Assembly (NCBI RefSeq): GCF_000185305.1
Contig: NZ_GL622200.1
Location: 1,941,760 to 2,005,759 of the forward strand
Source of the DNA: Aggregatibacter segnis ATCC 33393
GTDB taxonomy: Bacteria > Pseudomonadota > Gammaproteobacteria > Enterobacterales > Pasteurellaceae
Direction of reading: 5' to 3'
Length of the DNA: 64,000 bases
The position numbers and the translations under genes were made by a program. The notes under the pieces are model-generated. The model made no database searches. It was not told the origin of the DNA and saw only the letters and a list, made by a program, of their open reading frames with translations. This document shows, one piece after another, positions 52,066 to 59,567 of the stretch (within the stretch, counting starts at the first letter, position 1; each line of letters begins with the position of its first letter).

Positions 52066-52778
52066 GGGGCTGACGTAGATTAGCAGTTAGGCTAGGCTAC
52101 GAAAATGCAGATAACCAATTGTAAATTAAGCAAGAGAGTTCAAAAGAAACTACTTGAATTTTTTGTACTCCAAGTTACCTCCCGCTCCGCTGCCGATATT
52201 TTGGGCATTCAGCCCAACTCCGCTATTCTGTTCTACCGCAAAATTCGTATGGTTATCAGCCATTATCTGGCCTTGGTTGCCGATGAGGTTTTTGAGGGCT
52301 CTGTCGAGTTGGACGAAAGCTATTTCGGCGGACGGCGTAAAGGCAGACGTGGTCGCGGCGTGGCAGGAAAAGTGGTTGTCTTTGGTATTCTGAAACGCAA
52401 CGGACGGGTCTATACCGTTGTGGTGGATAATGCCAAGTCTGAAACGTTACTCCCTGTCATCAAAAAGAAAATCATGCCGGACTGCATTGTTTACACGGAT
52501 AGCCTGAGCAGCTACGACAAGTTGGATGTGAGCGGTTTCATCCATTACCGCATCAACCATTCCAAGGAATTTGCCGACCGTCAGAACCACATTAACGGCA
52601 TTGAGAATTTTTGGAATCAGGCAAAACGTGTCTTGCGCAAATACAACGGAATTGATCGCAAATCCTTCCCGCTGTTCTTGAAAGAATGCGAATTTCGGTT
52701 TAACTTCGGCACACCGTCTCAACAGCTTAAAATTCTGCGGGATTGGTGTGGAATTTAGGGCTAATCTACGTCAGCCCC
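52066..52778 (+). mobile_element. IS1016-type insertion sequence (IS1595 family)
   Basis: The element is 713 bases long, bounded by perfect 19-base terminal inverted repeats GGGGCTGACGTAGATTAGC (52066-52084) and its complement (52760-52778), with one transposase gene. Size and ends fit IS1016 of Haemophilus and Neisseria. The 8 bases on each side (TTACTTTA and TTGCTGCA) differ, so no target duplication is left; one flank has been rearranged or deleted. Confidence 0.88.
52105..52758 (+). CDS. IS1016-type transposase
   Basis: The 217-residue DDE-type transposase of the IS1595 family looks intact: a helix-turn-helix (TSRSAADILGIQPNSAILFY) at residues 27-46, the first acidic residue in VELDESYFGGRRKGRRGRG near residue 68, the second in CIVYTDSLSSYDKL near 131, and the last region with FHYRINHSKEF-type text (HINGIENFWNQAKRVLRKYN). 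It nearly fills the IS. It may still be mobile. Confidence 0.9.
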   Translation: MQITNCKLSKRVQKKLLEFFVLQVTSRSAADILGIQPNSAILFYRKIRMVISHYLALVADEVFEGSVELDESYFGGRRKGRRGRGVAGKVVVFGILKRNGRVYTVVVDNAKSETLLPVIKKKIMPDCIVYTDSLSSYDKLDVSGFIHYRINHSKEFADRQNHINGIENFWNQAKRVLRKYNGIDRKSFPLFLKECEFRFNFGTPSQQLKILRDWCGI

Positions 52779-54610
52779 TTGCTGCACCGACTTTAGTTGA
52801 AGATGGCTTGATTGCGCCAAGTTCTAAGCAGGCAATTAACGGTGGGCAATTTGCTCAGTTGGAACAAACGCTTTATACCAGCGTGGTTCAGTCTGTAAAT
52901 ACGAAAAAAGTCGCGGAGCAAGCAGTCACCCTAGCCACCGAAGCCAAACAAACAGCTCAAACCGCCAATTCAAATGTGAATAGTGCGATTGCTCGTGTGA
53001 GTGAAGTAGAAAAACAAGTAGTTAAAAATACGGCAGATATTACCAAACTCAATGGTAGTGTATCAGGTTTATCTGACCGCATTACTACCGCAACAAATAC
53101 GGCAAATGAAGCTAAAAACGGTATCTCCGACTTAAACACCCAAATTGAAAGAGTAAATCAAAATGTTACCGCTTTAACAGGGCGAGTCACGCAAGCTGAA
53201 CAAACCGCAAACCAAGCACTAGAATTAGCTAAATTAAATACAGGTTCAAGTGCTGAAGTTAGTCAAAATGCTATCAATGCAGCAAGCGAAGCGAAAGCGT
53301 TGGCACAATCAGCTAACTCAAATGCCACTCGTGCTTTAAATACAGCAACCAGTGCATTAAGTACGATCAATGATATTCAGGCAGATGTTGCCTTAGCGAA
53401 AAGTGATGCAAATGCCGCAAAAAGTAATGCAGAAAATGCGTTTAATGCGGCAACAGCATCACAAGATACAGCAAATTTAGCCGTGCGAAATTCAAACAAT
53501 GCTGAAAGTCTTGCAAATAATGCAAAAATAACAGCAGAGGGAGCGGTTCGCACAGCAACTACCGCTAATCAAACCGCAGAGCGTGCGCAAACCACGGCAA
53601 CCCGTGCAGCAGCAACAGCAAATCTTGCAAGTATTTCAGCAGGTAATGCAGAGCAGTTAGCGCAAGAAGCAAAAGATACTGCGACTCAAGCTAAATCAGG
53701 TTTAGTGGTAACAAACGCAGAACTTGCAAAAGTTGCTTCAACTCAAACCGATTTAAAAGCAAAAAGTGAAGCAAACGAAAAAGCGGTTAGTGGCTTAACT
53801 GGTCGTGTCGCAAATGTAGAAACAGGCGTGCAAACAGCCCAAACCCAAGCAAGTAATGCGTTGAACCAATCAACAGAAGCCAAAGCGACCTCAGAGCAGG
53901 CAAATAATAACGCTACTCAAGCAAAAACCGAGGCGCAAACCGCATTAAGCACAGCGAACATCGCAAATGCCAATGTAAATAGTGCATTAACCCAAGCGCA
54001 AAGTGCGGTTAAAACAGCGTAAGAAAATACAGCACTTGCCAATCAAGCGATTGCCAAAGCAGAAAGTGCAGAGCGTACCAGTACGCAATTAAGAGAAATC
54101 GCTAATGAGGCAAAAGTAAATGCCGAAAGCGCAGTTGAAAGTGTAAAATTGGCAAATACACAATCTACTCAAGCGTTAACTAAATCAGGTGAAGCCGTAG
54201 ATAAAGCTAATAATGCTGAAACTATTGCAAATCAAGCTCATTTAGCAAGTCAGCAAGCGGTAGAAAAAAGCGATCAATCTGTAACAACCGCAAACATTGC
54301 TTTAAGAAAAGCTAATAATGCGGATAAAAATACGGCTGAAGCAAATGTTAGTGCAACAAAAGCGATTGAGAGTGCAACACAAGCATTAACTCAAGCAACA
54401 GAGGCTAATAAATTAGCTGTTATCGCAGATGGTAATGTGAAACAAGCACAGGCTCAATCTGTTAGCGCAAACAATCTTGCAACAACAGCAAAAACAAATG
54501 CAGATAAAGCACTTCTGGATTCTTCAAAAGCAATTTCAGATGCAAATCAAGCTAATGTGACTGCTAATACAGCAAATGATAAAAGCATTCTTTTTTGGGT
54601 CAGCGGTTAA
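52779..54610 (+). pseudogene. Trimeric autotransporter adhesin, stalk fragment
   Basis: Directly after the IS, one frame encodes about 600 residues of Ala/Thr/Asn/Gln-rich heptad coiled coil (units such as TANQTAERAQTTATRAAATA), as in the stalks of YadA-type adhesins. The signal peptide and head are missing, removed at the IS. An in-frame TAA at 54020-54022 breaks it after QSAVKTA; the frame then continues with ENTALANQAIAKAESAERTS to about 54590. A CAA-to-TAA change would explain the stop. An uptake sequence lies at 54001. The membrane anchor appears 3 kb later at 57556-58465, so an insertion has split the gene. The IS supplies a GTG but no ribosome site, so expression is unlikely. Confidence 0.8.
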
Positions 54611-54787
54611 TGTGGACGGTTTAACGGTTTTTCCCCTGCGGGTCGTATTGAAAAGCTGTTGGATAACTCTTCTAGTTACCCACGAGCTTTTCAACACTAA
54701 AAACCTACCGCCCACAATAACCACTTCCCTAATAATAAATTTTGTTATTTTTATATTGGTTCAAAGGCTCGCAAGCTCGCCTAATAA

Positions 54788-54840
54788 AATGAAGTCGCCT
54801 TCGGCTCCGCTGATTTTTTAATATCACTCTCGGGGCTTTT
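54788..54840. repeat. 50-base direct repeat, copy 1
   Basis: Starts AATGAAGTCGCCTTCGGCT and ends CTCTCGGGGCTTTT. It matches 56155-56203 closely with small indels. The two copies bracket the mobC-like fragment and the metal cassette, so recombination between them could delete about 1.37 kb. Confidence 0.75.
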
Positions 54841-54976
54841 GGCGTACTATTGTCTAATAGTTAAAGCAAGGACACATAGCCCCGTATCTGTGATACTAAG
54901 TCTATGCCCTTGCAAGAGGGATAAATCCCCCTTGACCCCCTGCGGTTTCACCGCTAATTTGAAGAACGGACACCTA

Positions 54977-55090
54977 ATGAAAAAGCGAACCAAACGCCTA
55001 GAAATAGCATTGTCAGAAGATGAATACAATGCCTTGCTTGAAACGGTAATATCTCAACGCAAAAAACAAAGCAGGGGTATAAGCAGATAA
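54977..55090 (+). CDS. MobC-like mobilization protein, truncated
   Basis: This 37-residue frame begins MKKRTKRLEIALSEDEYNALLE, the ribbon-helix-helix start typical of plasmid MobC-type relaxosome proteins, then ends early after QSRGISR. Full proteins exceed 100 residues, so this is a fragment or was cut when the metal cassette joined just after it. The preceding 150 bases contain short inverted repeats (GCGGTTTCACCGC and a GGGATAAATCCC region) as expected near an oriT, but I cannot define a nick site. Confidence 0.5.
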   Translation: MKKRTKRLEIALSEDEYNALLETVISQRKKQSRGISR

Positions 55091-55134
55091 AACAGGGCAT
55101 ACGGCGAGAGCTTTTTGCCAATAATGAGCATTAT

Positions 55135-56031
55135 TTAACCCTTCAACGCCAAAATGCGTCTGGCACCGTTAAGTACAATCCCCCCCGCGATGGTGCCGAT
55201 AATCAGATCTGGATAATTGGAACCGGTCCACGCGACCAGGGCGCCGGCGGTGATGCCCCCCAGGTTGATCACCACGTCGTTGGCCGAGAATATCCAGCTT
55301 GCCTTCATGTGCGCCCCGCCTTCCCGATGTTTGGATATGAGCAGCAGACAACTGGTATTGGCAATCAATGCGACGAATGCGATAGCCATCATCACCAGAG
55401 ATTCAGGCTCACTACCGAATACAAAGCGTCTCACCACCTCTACGAGCACGCCCACAGCCAAGATCAGTTGCAGTACACCAGCAAGATGCGCGGCACGTAC
55501 CTGCATTTTCACGCTATGTCCAACCGCATAAAGGGCAAGCCCGTACACCGCCGCATCGGAAAAATTGTCCAGGGATTCTCCAATCAGGCCGGTGGACTGG
55601 GCGATCAGACCGGCAGTCATTTCCACCACGAACAGAAGTGCATTGATGCCGAGCAACCAGCGCAGGGTCCCGGATTCTTGCTTAGCAGAAGCTGCCGAAA
55701 ACTCGGCGGCCTTGATGGTCTCTGGATTTGCAGCGACGGTTTCCTGAAGCGAGGCGCCTAGCCCCAAGGTCTTCAGTTTCGAGGTGACGGGCTCGACCTC
55801 GCCGTCATGCACGACCTTCAGCCGGCGGTTCGACAAGTCGAAGGACAGCGCCCGAATCTCCTCAAAGCCGTTCAGGGCTAGGCGAATCATTCGTTCTTCT
55901 GATGGACAGTCCATCTTCGGCACTGCATAAACACTGACCCATCTCCCTGGCGCCTCGGAGGAGGCCTGTATATCGGTATCCGCTGCGGACGTTGCATCAC
56001 CGCCACAGGCGCCACCACAGGATTTGCTCAT
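55135..56031 (-). CDS. Cation diffusion facilitator with N-terminal metal-binding domain
   Basis: A 298-residue heavy-metal efflux protein. The N-terminus is Cys-rich (SKSCGGACGGDA), followed by a heavy-metal-associated fold (VPKMDCPSEERMIRLALNGF near residue 38), then about six membrane helices of a CDF transporter with acidic sites in ESLDNFSDAAVYGLAL near residue 158 and SANDVVINLGGI near 248. It is much richer in GC than the rest of the window, so it was acquired recently from a distant source. The start at 56031 is required because the next upstream ATG falls in the promoter. The metal (Cd, Zn, Pb or Co) is not known. Confidence 0.8.
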   Translation of the reverse strand: MSKSCGGACGGDATSAADTDIQASSEAPGRWVSVYAVPKMDCPSEERMIRLALNGFEEIRALSFDLSNRRLKVVHDGEVEPVTSKLKTLGLGASLQETVAANPETIKAAEFSAASAKQESGTLRWLLGINALLFVVEMTAGLIAQSTGLIGESLDNFSDAAVYGLALYAVGHSVKMQVRAAHLAGVLQLILAVGVLVEVVRRFVFGSEPESLVMMAIAFVALIANTSCLLLISKHREGGAHMKASWIFSANDVVINLGGITAGALVAWTGSNYPDLIIGTIAGGIVLNGARRILALKG

Positions 56032-56065
56032 AATACGACTCCACATTGAACAATGTTGTGGTACC

Positions 56066-56096
56066 ATTTTAAACTATAAAGCTACTATAAGGTCAA
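56066..56096 (-). promoter_or_regulatory. MerR-type promoter/operator of the efflux gene
   Basis: On the minus strand, -35 TTGACC (56091-56096) and -10 TAAAAT (56066-56071) are 19 bases apart, the over-long spacer that MerR-family activators correct. The spacer holds repeated ACTATAA motifs. The start lies about 28 bases before the efflux ATG. Confidence 0.75.
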
Positions 56097-56127
56097 TAGA
56101 GTAAAGAATCCGTTGGGGAGGAGGCTG

Positions 56128-56154
56128 ATGCGCATTGGTCAGTTGGCACAGTTG
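56128..56154 (+). pseudogene. Truncated MerR-family regulator
   Basis: Behind GGGGAGGAGG, the ATG at 56128 encodes MRIGQLAQL, the standard opening of MerR/CadR-type regulators, divergent from the efflux gene. After nine codons the sequence runs into copy 2 of the 50-base repeat, so the rest of the regulator is gone. The efflux promoter may therefore be unregulated or depend on another MerR protein. Confidence 0.75.
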
Positions 56155-56203
56155 AATGAAGTCGCCTACGGCTCCGATTTTTTATATACCACTTCGGGGC
56201 TTT
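56155..56203. repeat. 50-base direct repeat, copy 2
   Basis: Second copy of the repeat at 54788-54840. It cuts off the MerR gene on its left and touches the stop of the 140-residue gene on its right. Confidence 0.75.
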
Positions 56204-56624
56204 ATGGTTTCTTTTGCTTAAAATCCATATTAATAAATAATCTTTTTAATTCTTTCTTTTCTTCATCTGATAGCCTAATCCCTTGAGCAATGCGAATAGC
56301 AAAATCATTAGGAATCTGATTAAATTCTGCAATAGTAGTAAGGAATCTTTCGGCTAATACGCCATTCCTAACGATTGTATGAGCGATATATGAAAGTTGC
56401 TCCTCTAATCTATTGCCAGATGAATTAGATCCTGATTCTATATTCTCTAGTTTTTTCTTTTCTATACGTGCGCCTAGTTTTAATAATTCTAATGCAACAC
56501 TACTTCTTGTTGCATTTGCCTCACCATCATTAACTTTATTGAGAACAATACGATCTATAACCTCTAATACAGAAAAAGGAACGCGAACTGTTATACGATT
56601 ATTTTGAGAATTTAAATTTTCCAT
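56202..56624 (-). CDS. Ribbon-helix-helix plasmid mobilization-type protein
   Basis: A 140-residue protein with an N-terminal RHH-like segment (NRITVRVPFSVLEVIDRIVL), a coiled middle (GARIEKKKLENIESG) and a helical C-terminus (SDEEKKELKRLFINMDF). The build fits accessory relaxosome (MobB/TraJ-like) or plasmid partition regulators. Upstream are 10-base phased repeats that may be its operator. The exact family is not recognised. Confidence 0.55.
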   Translation of the reverse strand: MENLNSQNNRITVRVPFSVLEVIDRIVLNKVNDGEANATRSSVALELLKLGARIEKKKLENIESGSNSSGNRLEEQLSYIAHTIVRNGVLAERFLTTIAEFNQIPNDFAIRIAQGIRLSDEEKKELKRLFINMDFKQKKP

Positions 56625-56657
56625 ATCAAAACCTGTTTGTTTTTTAACCTAAAACAA

Positions 56658-56710
56658 GCACTATATAGCACCATATAGCACTACATAGTGCTATGTATGC
56701 ACTATACAGC
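56658..56710. repeat. Phased TATAGCAC repeats, likely operator
   Basis: TATAGCAC-type units recur every 10 bases (ending near 56662, 56671, 56681), followed by inverted copies (TAGTGCTA, TATGCACTATA). They lie 35-85 bases before the RHH gene start. Ten-base spacing on one DNA face suits cooperative binding by an RHH dimer. The gap 56711-57020 shows nothing else. Confidence 0.6.
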
Positions 56711-57020
56711 ATTTTTGATAAGAAAATCTTTATTTTTCAATGAGCACTGTATATCATCTAAAAAGATGCTATTCAGCACACAAAATTCACGCCTATTTTC
56801 TGGTCGAAAACGTACAAACTCTTGATTTACAAAGGAAAAAAAGGCAAATTTTAAATTTGCATTAGGTGTGTAATTACTTCATTTTTGGGTCTGTTTTTAG
56901 GTTAAATTTCTGTTGTTTTTTTAAGGGATTTTTATGCGTTTTTATTCTCCCGAATTAAAGGCGATCACTATGCGGAATGAAAAAAAATACTCATAAAAAT
57001 TAAATAGGAGAGAGGGAAAA

Positions 57021-57284
57021 ATGAATGAGGTTTTAGCCATTATTTTTTATAACTTGGCGATTATTTTTGTTTTACTTTTAGGGTTGGGGTTATTCATAAA
57101 ATACCAACACAAAAAACGTGCAGATGCCCTTTTAGAAAACATGAAAAAAGCTCATTCAGCATTTTCGGTTGATCGTAAATCACAAGCGATCTTTGAAAAA
57201 CGCGTAAAAGAATGGGAAAGAAAACACCCGGTTCACGCCATAAAACAACGGATTAAAAAACGCATTGAATGGCTGCTGCCATAG
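57021..57284 (+). CDS. Small membrane protein, unknown
   Basis: An 87-residue protein with a strong ribosome site (AGGAGAGAGG). One N-terminal membrane helix (IIFYNLAIIFVLLLGLGLFI) is followed by a very basic cytoplasmic helical tail (KKRADALLENMKKAHSAF, then VKEWERKHPVHAIKQRIKKR). I do not recognise the family. It is the first of three close genes on the right side of the plasmid-like insert. Confidence 0.6.
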   Translation: MNEVLAIIFYNLAIIFVLLLGLGLFIKYQHKKRADALLENMKKAHSAFSVDRKSQAIFEKRVKEWERKHPVHAIKQRIKKRIEWLLP

Positions 57285-57332
57285 CAACGTGCTTTTCTGA
57301 TAAACTACACGCATCTAAACACAGGAGGTTCT

Positions 57333-57500
57333 ATGCAAATAGCCTTACCCAATACACCGACTTTTGAGAAAAAAGAGTCTTTCTACTCTGAAGATGAGCT
57401 GTATTTGCTACATCAGTTAGAAAACGACTTAGTGAAAAGTAAATCTCATGATGATGTAATGGAAAACTTGAGACAGGTACTAAAACTCGATGAAGTTTGA
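57333..57500 (+). CDS. Small acidic protein, unknown
   Basis: A 55-residue protein (MQIALPNTPTFEKKESFYSE to NLRQVLKLDEV) with a near-perfect AGGAGG site 7 bases before the ATG. It is acidic and helical. The next start codon (57491) overlaps its end by 10 bases, an arrangement often seen in toxin-antitoxin pairs, but neither protein is recognisable. Confidence 0.6.
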   Translation: MQIALPNTPTFEKKESFYSEDELYLLHQLENDLVKSKSHDDVMENLRQVLKLDEV

Positions 57501-57565
57501 TTATTCGATTAGATGGTACTACTTGGCAGAAGAAAAACTGCTTACTCAGGCTAAAATCGGATAAT
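57491..57565 (+). pseudogene. 5' fragment of a gene cut at the adhesin junction
   Basis: From the ATG at 57491 a frame reads MKFDYSIRWYYLAEEKLLTQ AKIG and then stops. The text stops making sense where adhesin coding begins (about 57556), so this is the start of a gene whose remainder was lost at the insert boundary. Confidence 0.5.
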
Positions 57566-58465
57566 GCTGTTCGTACTGCTAATAACTCTGCTCAAAAAGT
57601 AGATTTAATGGACGTAAAAGTACAAAAACACGATACAGAAATTAATGCAATGCAAACCGCATTAATTGATACGGTAGGTAAAGTTGAAAAAGCTGAATTA
57701 GTTGGCAATCAAGCTCGTTCAATGGGTGAAAATGCGATTAAAAAAGCAGAACAGGCTTCTGAGAAAGTGGTTGAACTTGAAAAAACAGTTGTGCAGTACA
57801 ATGCAGAAAAAACTTCTGTATCACTTAACAATGCAACCTTGAATGATTTAGCGGACGGTGAAGTTAGCGAAACTTCTAATCAAGCGGTTACTGGTAAACA
57901 ACTTTACGCTACTGAGAAAAAGGTTGAAAAAGTGGTACAAGAACAATTAGTGCCTGTACAAAAACAAGTTAAACAAACAAAAGAAGAAGTTACAACAAAT
58001 AAAGCAAGTATTGCTACCAACAGCTCTAACATTGCGAAAAATTCACAACGAATGGAAAAAGTTGTTGAAGTAGTAAACAGCCAAACTGCTCGCATTAATG
58101 AAAACACTCGCATTGTTGAAGCTCAAGCAAGACAGGTAACTCAAAATACACAAGCAATTACTGAAAATCGTCAGGCGATCCAAAGTAATAGCAAACGTAT
58201 TGATGAACTTGAAAACCGCTCTCGCCAAGATCGCCGACAAGCTCGTGCAGGTGTGGCAGGGGCGATGGCGATGACCCAAATCACGCCAGTACAGGGTAAA
58301 ACCTTTACGGTTGGCGCAGGTGTCGGTTCTTATCGAGGTGAAACAGCGGTTGCAGTCGGTGTGAAATATGCACCCAAACCGAATTTTGTCATCAGTCTTT
58401 CAGGCTCTGCCGACTCTCGCGGAGGTGTTGGGGCTGCAACTGGAGTAAGTTTTGGGATTGATTAG
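57556..58465 (+). pseudogene. Trimeric autotransporter adhesin, C-terminal stalk and YadA anchor
   Basis: About 300 residues forming the end of a trimeric autotransporter: coiled coil from DNAVRTANNSAQKVDLMD, the connector LNNATLNDLADGEVSETSNQ AVTGKQLYATE (a typical neck motif), more coiled coil, then the YadA-like membrane anchor (RQARAGVAGAMAMTQITPVQ, GKTFTVGAGVGSYRGETAVAVG, ending VGAATGVSFGID; long runs shown in pieces). The anchor would form the 12-strand outer-membrane barrel as a trimer. It lacks a signal peptide, start and passenger, and probably belongs to the stalk fragment at 52779-54610. A terminator follows. Confidence 0.82.
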
Positions 58466-58491
58466 CCCGAAATTATCCTAATTTTTTCAAT

Positions 58492-58529
58492 AAAAAGCAT
58501 CTTTTGGCATTGCTGGAAGATGCTTTTTT
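58492..58529 (+). terminator. Terminator after the adhesin anchor
   Basis: AAAAAGCATCTT/AAGATGCTTTTT hairpin with a 13-base loop and T-run, 27 bases past the stop. Confidence 0.85.
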
Positions 58530-59345
58530 CTTGTTAAGCTCTCTCGATTTTGCCTTCGTCAGGTAGTCATTTGGGGCAAAAAGCTCAGAAAAAGTTGCTG
58601 CATTGAACAAAAATTAAGCAATCAAACTTTTCTTGTACTAATTGATTTTTTTAATGCTAATGTGATTTTCATAGTGTTTTATTTTATTTATAGCGTATGC
58701 TTAAATTAGATAATTTTAATATTTATTAAATTTTTTTCTTTTTATTTTGTGATTGATGATTTTCAAAAAATATTTAATAAACTCATATTTAATTTGGATT
58801 AAATAATTTTTGTATTAAAAGATTTAAGGTCTTTTGATTATTTTAGGTTTTAAAAGGTAATTAAATCCTTTAAGGTTTTAAAAAAGGGCTTTAAGGTTTT
58901 AAAAAAGGACTTTAAGGTTTTAAAAAAGACTTTAAGTTTAAAAAAAACAGCATAAAACAGTGTGACAAGATTGTTTTCTTTATTTTAAAAATGATTTTTT
59001 ATCCAATAAAGAGAGCGCTTAGAGCATGTTGAATTTCCTTGAATGATATTGTAAGCCTTGTAATTTTTTCTTTCCTCTTCTCTTAAAGTGTATTTTTATT
59101 TTGGGCATAAATACTATTTATAACAACTATTAAGCTTGTAAATATAAAGTAAAAAAATAAATATTTTTCCTTGGCTTGAATATTTCTTTCTTGTTAGTAA
59201 TTTGTATTTTTTTATTATTGTTAATTTAATCTTTTATTTATTTTCACTTAAATAACACTTTTCTTATGCTTTCTTTTATGTTGATCGTTTCATTTTTGTG
59301 GTGTAGCCTATTTTCATTGTTTATTAAATTTTTAAGAGGAATAAA
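58530..59345. other. Long AT-rich gene-free region before the AlpA gene
   Basis: These 816 bases hold no credible open frame. They are very AT-rich, contain the 21-base tandem repeats at 58868-58949, and lie directly upstream of the AlpA and Rep genes. A replication origin for the element and the promoter of alpA are the most likely contents. Confidence 0.55.
58868..58949. repeat. Four tandem repeats of 20-21 bases (iteron-like)
   Basis: The unit CTTTAAGGTTTTAAAAAAGG plus one base occurs at 58868, 58889 and 58910, with a degenerate fourth at 58930. Partial forms (TTTAAGGTC, TTTTAGGTTTTAAAAGG) occur just upstream. The spacing equals two helical turns, as in iterons bound by replication or regulatory proteins. 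Confidence 0.75.
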
Positions 59346-59558
59346 ATGAACGATAAAATTAAACTCCTTAGACCAAAAGAGGTTATTCAAAAGCTCAGTA
59401 TTTCTAAAAGTACATTCTATGACTGGCAGAATAAAAAATCGAAAAGATATAGAAATGACTTTCCTAAGCCGCTCTCTATTGGTGCAAATTCTGTAGGTTA
59501 TTTAGAAAGTGAAATTAATACTTTTATTTTAAATATGGTACATCGTAGATCTAAATAA
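59346..59558 (+). CDS. AlpA-family transcriptional regulator
   Basis: A 70-residue MerR-like winged-helix protein of the AlpA type: LLRPKEVIQKLSISKSTFYD near the start, then DFPKPLSIGANSVGYLESEI, the usual second half. AlpA regulators activate excision or replication genes in P4-like satellites and integrative elements. It is 9 bases upstream of the Rep gene; the integrase of the same element lies at 61119-62390. Confidence 0.85.
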   Translation: MNDKIKLLRPKEVIQKLSISKSTFYDWQNKKSKRYRNDFPKPLSIGANSVGYLESEINTFILNMVHRRSK

Positions 59559-59567
59559 GGAGATACT

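Larger units (their letters stand above)
54590..57556. mobile_element. Plasmid-like insert splitting the adhesin gene
   Basis: Between the two adhesin fragments lie about 3 kb of unrelated DNA: mobilization-type genes (54977, 56202), a GC-rich metal-efflux cassette, two copies of a 50-base repeat, and small genes unlike chromosome neighbours. The content resembles a small mobilizable plasmid or part of one. No replication gene is seen in it, and no clear target duplication marks its ends. Confidence 0.6.

Noticed and set aside
54900..54975. A defined oriT nick site upstream of the mobC-like fragment
   Set aside because: Short inverted repeats are present, but no nick motif I know can be assigned with confidence.
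56067..56068. Translation of the efflux protein from the upstream ATG (MVPQHCSMW...)
   Set aside because: That ATG falls inside the -10 box of the MerR-type promoter, so it cannot be in the transcript.
58868..58949. CRISPR array
   Set aside because: The repeats are directly adjacent without spacers, and no cas genes are present.
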